Source of the DNA: an uncultured Lachnospiraceae bacterium
Lineage (GTDB): Bacteria; Bacillota; Clostridia; Lachnospirales; Lachnospiraceae
Length of the DNA: 64,000 nt
NCBI GenBank assembly: GCA_947178125.1
Contig: CAMWXB010000004.1
Span: 46,418-110,417 of the forward strand
Direction of reading: 5' to 3'
Part shown: positions 15,996 through 23,840 of the stretch, in pieces
Numbering within the stretch: the stretch's first letter is position 1
How the letters are laid out: each line of letters begins with the position of its first letter
Program-made: the position numbers and the translations under genes
Notes under the pieces: model-generated
The model's database searches: none
The model's input: only the letters and a program-made list of their open reading frames with translations
What the model was told of the DNA's origin: nothing

Positions 15996-16286
15996 TATGA
16001 TCGCAAACTGAATCGGTGAATAAATCAGGATAATGACGATTGCAATCTGCAGAAACAGGATTGCGGGCATTCCGTAGAGGAAATACCAGTGTCTCGTCTT
16101 GTGGTGGAACAGGTGCATGCCTATCGTCGTGCCCAGGCTTCCGCCCACAAGAGCGATGATGAACAGCGTGGATTCGGGAATCCGCCATGCCCTTTTTCTT
16201 GCTTTCCGTTTGTCGATTCCCATCATCAAAAGCCCTGTTAAATTAATGATTGCCAGATAAAGAACAATATAGGAGATAACGCCCAT
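15993..16286 (-). CDS. DUF1294-family small membrane protein
   Basis: The 97-residue protein has three membrane segments and the family signature GLLMMGIDKRKARKRAWRIPESTLFIIALVGGSLGT.IGMHLFHHKTRHWYF, with the conserved D-K..A....W-R-I-P-E and H-K-T motifs. Function is unknown for the family. It lies 14 bases after argG on the same strand and may be carried on the argG transcript. Confidence 0.85.
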   Translation of the reverse strand: MGVISYIVLYLAIINLTGLLMMGIDKRKARKRAWRIPESTLFIIALVGGSLGTTIGMHLFHHKTRHWYFLYGMPAILFLQIAIVIILIYSPIQFAII

Positions 16287-16299
16287 AATACCCTTCTTT

Positions 16300-17526
16300 C
16301 TAGTTATTGGAAAGGCCTTCTGCTTCCTGCATCTTCATCGCGCGTACTTTGCTTGCCAGACCGAAGAGGTTGATAAAGCCTTCGGCATCGTGGTGGTCAT
16401 ACAGATCGCCTGTCGTAAAGGAGGCGATACTTTCGTTGTACAGTGAGTACGGAGAAGTCGTGCCGGCTTTGATGATATTGCCTTTGTAAAGCTTGAATTT
16501 TACTTCGCCGGTAACATATTTCTGCGTGGATTCGATAAAAGCCTGTACGGCCTCGCGGAGCGGTGTGAACCATTTTCCTTCGTATACGATTTGGGCAAAT
16601 TTATTGCCGAGGTCTGCTTTTAACGCATAAGTGTCGCGGTCGAGGATTAGTTCTTCCAACTGCTGATGCGCTTCATACAGAATGGTTCCGCCGGGTGTTT
16701 CATATACGCCGCGGGATTTCATGCCGACAACGCGGTTTTCTACGATATCGACGATGCCGATGCCGTGCTTTCCGCCGAGTTCATTCAGAACAGCGATGAT
16801 TTCGGATACTTTCATTTTCTTGCCGTTTACGGAAGTCGGAATACCCTTTTCAAAGGTCATCGTAACATATTCACCTTCATCGGGCGCCTTCTCAGGCGTT
16901 GTGCCGAGCACTAACAGATGTTCGTAGTTCGGTTCATTGGCCGGGTCTTCCAGTTCCAGGCCTTCGTGGCTGATATGCCATAAATTACGGTCACGGCTGT
17001 AACTGTTGTCAGCGGAAAAAGGCAGGTTGATGCCATGCTGGCGGCAATACTCGATTTCCTCTTCACGGGAATTCAGGTTCCACTTCTCATTTCTCCATGC
17101 TGCAATGATCTTTAAATCGGGTGCGAGAGCTTTTACGGCAAGTTCGAAACGAATCTGGTCATTTCCCTTGCCCGTTGCGCCATGGCAGATAGCCGTTGCC
17201 CCTTCCTTACGGGCAACTTCAACTAATTTTTTAGCGATAACAGGTCTTGCCATCGAAGTGCCGAGCAGATATTTGTTCTCATAAACAGCATGAGCCTGTA
17301 CACAGGGAACGATAAAATCATCGCAGAATTCATCCGTTAAATCTTCCACATATAATTTGGAAGCGCCGCTGGATAACGCTCTTTCTTCCAGTCCGTCGAG
17401 TTCTTCGCCCTGTCCGCAGTTACCGCAGACGCAGATAACGTCATAATCAAAATTTTCCTTTAACCAGGGGATGATAACGGTTGTATCAAGTCCGCCCGAA
17501 TAAGCAAGCACAACTTTTTCTTTCAT
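16300..17526 (-). CDS. argG: Argininosuccinate synthase
   Basis: The 408-residue enzyme joins citrulline and aspartate with ATP in arginine synthesis. The N-terminal PP-loop is [12 protein letters not shown] (residues 7-18), followed by [15 protein letters not shown] and the [16 protein letters not shown] substrate-binding region, all full length for the family. GGAGGAATC lies before the ATG. It is transcribed away from argC; a strong minus-strand promoter and ArgR-like half-sites lie in the shared intergenic region. Confidence 0.96.
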   Translation of the reverse strand: MKEKVVLAYSGGLDTTVIIPWLKENFDYDVICVCGNCGQGEELDGLEERALSSGASKLYVEDLTDEFCDDFIVPCVQAHAVYENKYLLGTSMARPVIAKKLVEVARKEGATAICHGATGKGNDQIRFELAVKALAPDLKIIAAWRNEKWNLNSREEEIEYCRQHGINLPFSADNSYSRDRNLWHISHEGLELEDPANEPNYEHLLVLGTTPEKAPDEGEYVTMTFEKGIPTSVNGKKMKVSEIIAVLNELGGKHGIGIVDIVENRVVGMKSRGVYETPGGTILYEAHQQLEELILDRDTYALKADLGNKFAQIVYEGKWFTPLREAVQAFIESTQKYVTGEVKFKLYKGNIIKAGTTSPYSLYNESIASFTTGDLYDHHDAEGFINLFGLASKVRAMKMQEAEGLSNN

Positions 17527-17588
17527 AATGATTCCTCCAGATTTGTAATATTTGTACTATGTATTAAAATGTTCTCCCAACAATAAAC

Positions 17589-17617
17589 AATATACAACAA
17601 TCAAAAGAAGAATGCAA
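17589..17617 (-). promoter_or_regulatory. argG promoter
   Basis: On the minus strand TTGCAT (17617-17612) and TATATT (17594-17589) are exactly 17 bases apart, about 60 bases before the argG start. Two TTTGCATAAAA half-sites lie just upstream. Confidence 0.7.
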
Positions 17618-17690
17618 GTGTAATTTTATGCAAACCATTTTATAAAAAGTGGATTTTTATGCAAATAGAGTGAATATTTATAAAAAAGTA

Positions 17691-17719
17691 TTGCATATTA
17701 TGCAAAAAAGGTGTATGAT
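17691..17719 (+). promoter_or_regulatory. argC promoter overlapped by ArgR-type palindrome
   Basis: TTGCATATTATGCAA (17691-17705) is a perfect 15-base palindrome of the kind bound by arginine repressors of clostridia. Its left half, TTGCAT, doubles as a -35 element, with TATGAT (17714-17719) 17 bases later. Further TGCAAA half-sites occur at 17629 and 17660. A repressor here would block argC-J-B-D and probably argG. ArgR itself is not in the window. Confidence 0.65.
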
Positions 17720-17877
17720 TTGGACATTCTTTTCATTTTATTATTTGAAAGATGAAAAGAGTATGATAGAATAGAAAGGTGTAAATTGCCGAAGTATGTC
17801 TTTTGAGATGGAACCGGTATAAATGAATGCTGGTATCTGGTACATGAGGTATAAGATAAGAAAGGAAATGAAGCGAA

Positions 17878-18945
17878 ATGGTTAAAGCGGGAATCATCGG
17901 GGCGACCGGATATGCCGGCGGAGAGCTCGTCAGGATTCTGACGGGGCACAAAGAAGTGGAAATCAAATGGTATGGCTCCAGAAGTTATATAGATAAGAAG
18001 TATTGTGAAGTCTACCAGAATATGTTTCAGATTGTGGATGATGTCTGTATGGATGATAACATGGAAGAACTTGCAGAACAGGTGGATGTTATCTTTACGG
18101 CGACACCGCAGGGCCTCTGCGCTTCTCTTGTGAACGATGAGATTCTTTCCAAAGTGAAGATTATCGACCTGAGCGCCGATTTCAGGATCAAAGATGTATC
18201 CGTCTATGAGAAATGGTACGGAATCACCCATAAAGCGCCGCAGTATATCGGGGAAGCCGTGTATGGGCTGTGCGAGCTGAACCGGGAAGCAGTCAAAAAA
18301 GCAAGGTTGACGGCAAATCCCGGCTGTTACACGACCTGTTCCATCCTGACGGCGTGGCCGCTTGTGAAGGAAGGGCTTATCGATGCCGATACGCTGATCA
18401 TCGATGCGAAGAGCGGGACATCCGGTGCGGGACGCGGTGCGAAAGTGCCGAACCTGTATTGTGAAGTCAATGAAAATATTAAGGCATACGGCGTGGCGGG
18501 CCACAGACATACGCCGGAAATCGAGGAACAGCTGGGGTATGCCGCAGGCAGACCGCTGACGCTCAATTTTACGCCTCATCTTGTACCGATGAACAGGGGC
18601 ATTCTTGTAACGGAATATGCTTCACTGAAACCGGTGAAAAAGGAAGATGGCAGCATGGGACTGCCCGATTACGAGCAGATTAAGGCGGTCTATGATAAAT
18701 ATTATAAGGAAGAAAAATTTGTCCGCGTTCTGGAAAAAGGCATCTGCCCGGAGACAAAATGGGTGGAGGGCAGCAATTATGTGGATATTAATTTTGTGAT
18801 CGACGAACGGACCGGCCGCATCATCATGATGGGCGCCTTGGATAATCTGGTAAAAGGCGCGGCGGGGCAGGCGGTGCAGAACATGAACCTGATGTTCGGC
18901 CTGAAGGAAAGCGAAGGACTGGAGTTAGTGCCAATGTTCCCATAG
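17878..18945 (+). CDS. argC: N-acetyl-gamma-glutamyl-phosphate reductase
   Basis: The 355-residue NADPH enzyme reduces N-acetylglutamyl phosphate in arginine synthesis. Seen are the nucleotide-binding GIIGATGYAGGELVRIL, the catalytic cysteine C150 in NPGCYTT, SGTSGAGRGAK and HRHTPEIEEQLG. The length is the usual one. AAGGAAATGAAGCGAA precedes the ATG. It is the first gene of the argC-GNAT-hyp-argJ-argB-argD run; a hairpin starts right at its stop codon. Confidence 0.96.
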   Translation: MVKAGIIGATGYAGGELVRILTGHKEVEIKWYGSRSYIDKKYCEVYQNMFQIVDDVCMDDNMEELAEQVDVIFTATPQGLCASLVNDEILSKVKIIDLSADFRIKDVSVYEKWYGITHKAPQYIGEAVYGLCELNREAVKKARLTANPGCYTTCSILTAWPLVKEGLIDADTLIIDAKSGTSGAGRGAKVPNLYCEVNENIKAYGVAGHRHTPEIEEQLGYAAGRPLTLNFTPHLVPMNRGILVTEYASLKPVKKEDGSMGLPDYEQIKAVYDKYYKEEKFVRVLEKGICPETKWVEGSNYVDINFVIDERTGRIIMMGALDNLVKGAAGQAVQNMNLMFGLKESEGLELVPMFP

Positions 18946-18980
18946 GGTGAGAAAGAATGTCCTCGATGCGGGCATTCTTC
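18946..18980 (+). repeat. Half element: stop-codon-adjacent hairpin after argC
   Basis: Directly after the argC TAG comes GGTGAGAAAGAATGTCC, then GGGCATTC, forming GAATGTCC / GGGCATTC (18955-18977). This matches the second hairpin of the bipartite family together with its GGGTGAGAA start, without the long first hairpin. Confidence 0.6.
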
Positions 18981-19024
18981 CTGTGATTTATGGGGACTGA
19001 GGGCGCCATGGAAGGAGAATAAAT

Positions 19025-19471
19025 GTGATACGGGCGATGGTGATAGAGGATTATGATGAGGTGCGCAGCCTCTGGATGACGATCAAAGGATTTGGCATCC
19101 GGAGCGTGGATGATTCCAGAGAAGGGGTGGAGGCTTTTCTGAAAAGGAATCCCGGGATGAGCGTTGTCGCCATCGAGGACGGCAGGGTGGCCGGCTCTAT
19201 TCTGTGCGGGCATGACGGCAGAAGAGGCTGCCTGTATCATGTTTGTGTGGCGGAAGCGTACAGAATGCGCGGCATCGGCAAAGCGATGGTCGTATTTTGT
19301 ATGAACGCCCTGAAAGAAGAGCATATTAATAAGGTATCTCTGATCGCTTTTACAAAAAACGATATCGGGAATGCTTTTTGGAAACAAATCGGCTGGACAA
19401 AACGGGAAGACTTGAATTATTATGATTTTGTACTGAATGAGGATAATATCACGAAGTTCAATATGGAATAG
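19025..19471 (+). CDS. GNAT-family N-acetyltransferase
   Basis: The 148-residue protein has the GNAT core: IRAMVIEDYDEVRSLW at the start, VVAIEDGRVAGSILCGHDGRRGCLYHVCVAEAYRMRGIGKAMV with the acetyl-CoA-binding R-x-x-G-I-G-K-A loop near 80-86, and FWKQIGWTKREDL. It starts at GTG 19025 after AAGGAGAA. Its place between argC and argJ suggests acetylation of an amino acid or a link to N-acetylglutamate supply, but argJ already makes the pathway cyclic, so its substrate stays open. Confidence 0.8.
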   Translation: MIRAMVIEDYDEVRSLWMTIKGFGIRSVDDSREGVEAFLKRNPGMSVVAIEDGRVAGSILCGHDGRRGCLYHVCVAEAYRMRGIGKAMVVFCMNALKEEHINKVSLIAFTKNDIGNAFWKQIGWTKREDLNYYDFVLNEDNITKFNME

Positions 19472-19518
19472 AAAAGATAGGCGGGTATCAAAGGATGCCG
19501 CCGTAACCGGAGAACTAT

Positions 19519-20052
19519 ATGAACGGCATAGAAGATGCGAACAGAAGAAGGTTAGTGGGCATTATCGGTCAGATTCCTAAGGGTATACCAGAAGGATGGG
19601 AGAAGATCAGTTTTGGCGTTGGCGGCCTGATGTATATTGGATTTTCCAATGTATGTACCGAAAAATTGACTGTTATTTCGTCGCAGGGGCAGCGAGTCAT
19701 AAATTGTAGAACAGGAGAAAAAGCATATTGTATCGAAAATTATGATGAAGCGGAGTTGACTGCGCTTACCGGGGAGCAGGGAGATGAAATCATATCGATC
19801 GCAGGTGAAAGCGGTGGAGGATTGCGGTGTTGCTCCAAAGAAGGAAATAGATTGATATCAGCGGCGCCTTTTTGGCCCGAAGAGCAGATTATATTTATGC
19901 CGGACTATGTTTTGTGGACCGATCATCCTGAAAAATGTACGGTCATTTTTGAAGATTATGAAATAAGGGCTTTTGGATTCAGCCGGTGTGGAAATTATAT
20001 AGCAGTCGGAAGTTCAGGAACATTGACTGTTTTCAAGAAGAAAGTCATATAG
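19519..20052 (+). CDS. Hypothetical protein inserted in the arg operon
   Basis: The 177-residue product is not recognised. It reads as a mostly beta protein: SFGVGGLMYIGFSN, KLTVISSQGQRVINCRTGEKAYCIENYD, DEIISIAGESGGGLRC and GFSRCGNYIAVGSSGTLTVFKK, the last resembling the edge of a propeller or WD-like repeat. It has no signal peptide. Base composition is more AT-rich than its neighbours, which suggests it was added to the operon later. It ends 26 bases before argJ. Confidence 0.65.
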   Translation: MNGIEDANRRRLVGIIGQIPKGIPEGWEKISFGVGGLMYIGFSNVCTEKLTVISSQGQRVINCRTGEKAYCIENYDEAELTALTGEQGDEIISIAGESGGGLRCCSKEGNRLISAAPFWPEEQIIFMPDYVLWTDHPEKCTVIFEDYEIRAFGFSRCGNYIAVGSSGTLTVFKKKVI

Positions 20053-20078
20053 AAAAATACAAAAGGGGTAAAAGATTC

Positions 20079-21302
20079 ATGAAGATTATTGAAGGCGGCG
20101 TGACCGCAGCAAAGGGATTTGAGGCAGCAGGTGTGGAGGCTTCCATCAAGTATCAGGACAGAAAGGACATGGCGCTTGTTTACAGTCAGAAACCGTGTGT
20201 GACGGCAGGCGTTTTTACGAGCAACATCGTCAAAGCGGCGCCGGTCATCTGGGATAAGGAGGTTGTAGCACATTCACCTTATGCACAGGCAATCGTAGCG
20301 AATGCAGGCATTGCCAATGCCTGTACGGGTTCACAGGGGTATGAATGCTGTAAGCAGACGGCGCAGGCAGCAGCAGAATGTTTACAGATTCCGGCGGATG
20401 CCGTACTGGTAGCATCTACCGGCGTCATCGGTATGCAGATGCCGACCGAAAAAATTGCGGAAGGCGTGAAAAAGCTGGTGCAGCAGAAGGCTGATACGAT
20501 AGAAGCGGGTAGAACAGCAGCGGAAGCGATCATGACAACGGATACCATTTCCAAGCAGGCGGCCGTTTCGTTTGAAGTCGGCGGCAAGACGGTGACGCTC
20601 GGCGGTATGTGTAAAGGCTCCGGCATGATTCATCCCAATATGGGTACCATGCTCGGTTTCCTGACGACGGATGCCGCGATTTCCAAAGAACTGCTTCAGG
20701 AGGCTTTGAGCGAAAATGTAGTTGATACCTTCAATATGATATCGGTAGACGGCGATACTTCCACAAATGACACACTTGTCATTTTGGCAAACGGTATGGC
20801 GGAGAACCCTGAGATAGCATCAAAAAATGAAGATTATGACAAGTTCCGGGAAGCGCTGAACTATATCAATACAACACTGGCTAAAATGATGGCGGGAGAC
20901 GGTGAGGGAGCGACGGCCCTTTTTGAAACAAAAGTCATTCATGCGAAGACGAAGGAAGATGCCCGTAAGCTGAGCAGATCTGTTATCAGTTCAAGCCTTA
21001 GCAAAGCGGCGGTATTCGGCCACGATGCGAACTGCGGGCGGTTTTTGTGCGCGCTCGGTTATTCCGGCGCAGCGTTTGACCCGGACAATATGGAAGTTTT
21101 CCTTGAAAATGGAGAAAAGAGCCTTTTAGTTTACAAGGACGGAACCGTTACGGACTATCCGGAAGAGGAAGCGACGCAGATTCTTTCCGCACCGGAGGTC
21201 AGAGTTCTCGTGGATATGAAGGCAGGCGATGCGGAAGCGACCGCGTGGGGCTGTGACCTGACTTATGATTATGTCAAGATCAATGCGGATTACCGCAGCT
21301 AA
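20079..21302 (+). CDS. argJ: Bifunctional glutamate N-acetyltransferase / amino-acid N-acetyltransferase
   Basis: The 407-residue enzyme recycles the acetyl group from N-acetylornithine to glutamate and can acetylate glutamate from acetyl-CoA. Seen are GVTAAKGFEAAGVEASIK, ANAGIANACTG, the ASTGVIG motif and the self-cleavage site at MGTMLGF, where T190 would become the new N-terminal nucleophile. The ATG at 20079 follows AAAAGGGG; the track start 19986 lies in the previous gene. Its presence indicates the cyclic acetyl-ornithine route. Confidence 0.95.
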   Translation: MKIIEGGVTAAKGFEAAGVEASIKYQDRKDMALVYSQKPCVTAGVFTSNIVKAAPVIWDKEVVAHSPYAQAIVANAGIANACTGSQGYECCKQTAQAAAECLQIPADAVLVASTGVIGMQMPTEKIAEGVKKLVQQKADTIEAGRTAAEAIMTTDTISKQAAVSFEVGGKTVTLGGMCKGSGMIHPNMGTMLGFLTTDAAISKELLQEALSENVVDTFNMISVDGDTSTNDTLVILANGMAENPEIASKNEDYDKFREALNYINTTLAKMMAGDGEGATALFETKVIHAKTKEDARKLSRSVISSSLSKAAVFGHDANCGRFLCALGYSGAAFDPDNMEVFLENGEKSLLVYKDGTVTDYPEEEATQILSAPEVRVLVDMKAGDAEATAWGCDLTYDYVKINADYRS

Positions 21303-21348
21303 AGGCCAGGATTATCCTGGAGCGATTCTGTCAAAAGGAGAATAATTG

Positions 21349-21381
21349 ATGCGAAAGATATTGTGTTATAAAAGGGCGTAA
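21349..21381 (+). CDS. Possible 10-residue leader peptide before argB
   Basis: ATG 21349 follows AAAAGGAG by nine bases and encodes MRKILCYKRA then TAA. The good ribosome site in a 131-base spacer, and two arginines in ten residues, raise the chance of a leader that responds to translation, but no clear antiterminator is visible. It is too short to call with confidence. Confidence 0.25.
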   Translation: MRKILCYKRA

Positions 21382-21433
21382 CGGGATAGCATAAGGAATC
21401 AGCGAAATGATTCGGTAAGGAAAGCAGAAAGGC

Positions 21434-22345
21434 ATGGAAATCAAAATGGAACAGAAAGAAATGGGTAAGATTCTGGAAAAGGCGGAGACGCTGATCGAGG
21501 CGCTTCCCTATATCCAGAAATTCAATCGAAAGATCATCGTTGTAAAATACGGCGGAAGCGCCATGAGCAACGAAGAATTACAGAAAAATGTCATCAAAGA
21601 CGTTACGCTTTTGAAGCTGGTAGGTTTTAAACCAATCATCGTGCACGGCGGCGGCAAGGAAATCAGCCGTTGGGTTGGCAAGGTCGGCATGGAGGCGAGA
21701 TTTGTCAACGGGCTTCGTGTGACGGATGCCGATACGATGGAAATTGCGGAGATGGTGTTGAATAAAGTCAACAAGAGCCTCGTCAGCATGGTGCAGGAAC
21801 TGGGCGTAAAGGCGGTCGGCATCAGCGGCAAGGACGGCGGACTTCTGGAATGTGATAAAAAGTATTCCGACGGACAGGACATCGGTTTTGTAGGCGATAT
21901 CAAAAAGGTCAATCCCAAAGTATTATATGACCTGCTGGAAAAGGATTTTCTGCCTATCGTTGCGCCAATCGGGCTGGACGAGCAGTTTCAGACTTATAAT
22001 ATCAACGCCGATGATGCGGCCTGTGCGATTGCAAAGGCTGTTTCGGCGGAAAAACTTGCATTTTTGACGGATATCGAGGGACTTTACCGGAACATCGAGG
22101 ACAAATCCACTTTTATTTCCAGGCTGACGGCGACACAGGCCGAAGAGCTGATCGGCAGCGGCTGTATCGGCGGCGGTATGCTGCCCAAGCTGGCGAACTG
22201 CACCGATGCGATCAGAGAGGGCGTGAACAGGGTACATATTCTGGATGGCAGAATACCACACTGTCTGCTGCTTGAGATTTTCACCAATCATGGTATTGGA
22301 ACGGCGATTATTGATGATAATGAAAAGTGCGAGAAGAACTTCTAA
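21434..22345 (+). CDS. argB: Acetylglutamate kinase
   Basis: The 303-residue enzyme phosphorylates N-acetylglutamate, the feedback-controlled step of arginine synthesis. Seen are the amino acid kinase motifs [27 protein letters not shown] and TDIEGLYR, plus an N-terminal helix of about 30 residues that in arginine-sensitive hexameric forms mediates inhibition. Starts at 21434 and 21446 are both in frame in an AGAAAGGCATGGAAATCAAAATG cassette. The stop codon lies inside a bipartite hairpin element, which supplies the last residues CEKNF. Confidence 0.95.
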   Translation: MEIKMEQKEMGKILEKAETLIEALPYIQKFNRKIIVVKYGGSAMSNEELQKNVIKDVTLLKLVGFKPIIVHGGGKEISRWVGKVGMEARFVNGLRVTDADTMEIAEMVLNKVNKSLVSMVQELGVKAVGISGKDGGLLECDKKYSDGQDIGFVGDIKKVNPKVLYDLLEKDFLPIVAPIGLDEQFQTYNINADDAACAIAKAVSAEKLAFLTDIEGLYRNIEDKSTFISRLTATQAEELIGSGCIGGGMLPKLANCTDAIREGVNRVHILDGRIPHCLLLEIFTNHGIGTAIIDDNEKCEKNF

Positions 22346-22451
22346 AGACGTCCCGCCATTGGACGGGACGCCAGGAAGTTCTACGATTTGCAGAGTAAAT
22401 CTTTTGCAAGGCAAATCTTTCTCGCACTGAAGAATGGCAGAGCCATTCTTC
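22327..22451 (+). repeat. Bipartite hairpin element, copy over argB stop
   Basis: 22327-22427 forms the long hairpin GTGCGAGAAGAACTTCT .. GAAGTTCT..CTTTCTCGCAC with an inner GTCCCGCC / GGACGGGAC hairpin. 22429-22451 forms GAAGAATGGC / GCCATTCTTC. The argB TAA (22343-22345) is inside the left arm. The AGTTCTACGATTTGCAGAG segment is shared almost exactly with copy 1 at 450. Confidence 0.9.
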
Positions 22452-22492
22452 TTTACGGAATAGTTACAGGTTGAGAGAAAGGCATGGTTAGT

Positions 22493-22617
22493 GTGAAAAA
22501 TCACACTGATGTGCTGATTTTTCACACGCGAATTTGTGCCGGAGCGTCACAAATTCTATTGATGGCAGACGCAAATTTGAGATTTGCGTCGCCCCGTCGC
22601 GTAAACGCTCCGGAATG
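22493..22617 (+). repeat. 127-bp structured repeat, plus-strand copy
   Basis: Near-identical inverse of 3395-3521. Hairpins GTGTGAAAAATCACAC, GAATTTGTG / CACAAATTC and GACGCAAAT / ATTTGCGTC are visible. Its right end, CCGGAATGGAG, contains the argD ribosome-binding site, so the element sits in the argD leader. It is preceded by CAGGTTGAGAGAAAGGCATGGTTA. Confidence 0.88.
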
Positions 22618-22626
22618 GAGAGTAAT

Positions 22627-23817
22627 ATGACGAAAATGCAGGAATATATCGATGAGGCGGAGAAAGCCCTTTTACATACTTATAACCGTTATCAGGTAGT
22701 CTTTGAAAAAGGCGACGGCGTTTATCTGTATGATATGGAAGGGAAAAAATATCTGGATTTTGTATCCGGGATTGCGGTATTTGCGCTTGGATACGGAAAT
22801 CGGGAGTACAATGATGCCTTGAAGGAGCAAATCGACAAGATTATCCATACTTCCAATTATTATTATAATATACCTGCCATTGAGGCGGCGAAAAAACTGA
22901 AAAAAGCTTCCGGCATGGACCGGGTCTTTTTTACGAACAGCGGCGCGGAGGCAGTTGAAGGGGCCATTAAGGCAGCAAGAAAATATGCTTATCTCAAAGA
23001 CGGGAAAACAGATCATGAGATCATTGCGATGAATCATTCTTTCCACGGCAGGACGATGGGGGCGCTTTCTGTTACCGGAAATCCGCACTACAGGGAAGCG
23101 TTTGAACCGATGATCGGCAATATCCGGTTTGCGGATTTGAACGATTTTGACAGCATCATGGCCAATGTGAATGAAAAAACGTGCGCTATTTTATTAGAAA
23201 CAGTACAGGGAGAAGGCGGACTTTATCCGGCTGAAGAAGCGTTTCTCAGACAAGTAAAGAATCTGTGCGAAGAGCGGGATATCCTGCTGATTCTGGATGA
23301 AATCCAGTGCGGCATGGGACGGACCGGCTATATGTATGCGTGGCAGAAATTCGGCATTAGACCGGATATCATGACGACGGCGAAGGCGCTTGGCTGCGGC
23401 GTTCCGGTCGGCGCTTTTCTGATGACGGAGAAGATAGGGCTAAATTCCCTGAAAGCGGGCGACCATGGGACGACTTATGGCGGTAATCCACTTGCCTGTG
23501 CGGCAATCTGTAAAGTGCTCGATTTATATGAAAAAGAACATATTCTTGAGCATGTGCAGGAAGCGGGCGCTTATCTGGAAGAACAGCTGGATGCTCTCGC
23601 GGCGGAATATGAAATAGTGGAAACAAGGCGCGGCGCGGGTCTGATGCAGGGACTTGTCTGCAGAGAGCCGGTTGGAGACATCATTAACAGGGCAATGGAA
23701 AAAGGACTGATTCTCATCAATGCAGGAAGCAATATCATTCGTTTTGTTCCGGCGCTTATTATCACGAAGCGGCATATTGATGAAATGATAAGTATTTTAC
23801 GGAAATGTCTGGATTGA
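22627..23817 (+). CDS. argD: Acetylornithine aminotransferase
   Basis: The 396-residue class III PLP enzyme makes N-acetylornithine. Seen are FTNSGAEAVEGAIKAARKY, AMNHSFHGRTMGALSVTG, LDEIQCGMGRTG and the PLP lysine K253 in TTAKALGCG, then GTTYGGNPLACA. ATG 22627 is the real start; the track start 22534 adds 31 codons that are translated repeat sequence (MCRSVTNSIDGRRKFEICVAPS), shared with a non-coding copy at 3.4 kb. The ribosome site GGAATGGAG is the end of that repeat. Confidence 0.94.
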   Translation: MTKMQEYIDEAEKALLHTYNRYQVVFEKGDGVYLYDMEGKKYLDFVSGIAVFALGYGNREYNDALKEQIDKIIHTSNYYYNIPAIEAAKKLKKASGMDRVFFTNSGAEAVEGAIKAARKYAYLKDGKTDHEIIAMNHSFHGRTMGALSVTGNPHYREAFEPMIGNIRFADLNDFDSIMANVNEKTCAILLETVQGEGGLYPAEEAFLRQVKNLCEERDILLILDEIQCGMGRTGYMYAWQKFGIRPDIMTTAKALGCGVPVGAFLMTEKIGLNSLKAGDHGTTYGGNPLACAAICKVLDLYEKEHILEHVQEAGAYLEEQLDALAAEYEIVETRRGAGLMQGLVCREPVGDIINRAMEKGLILINAGSNIIRFVPALIITKRHIDEMISILRKCLD

Positions 23818-23840
23818 AAAAGCATAGATAGGAGAAAAGC

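Noticed and set aside
17698-18579. 293-residue minus-strand ORF opposite argC
   Set aside because: argC is certain and this frame has no domain; it also covers the argC promoter.
22534-22626. N-terminal extension of argD given by the ORF track
   Set aside because: These codons are translated repeat sequence, also present in a non-coding copy at 3.4 kb; a good ribosome site precedes ATG 22627.
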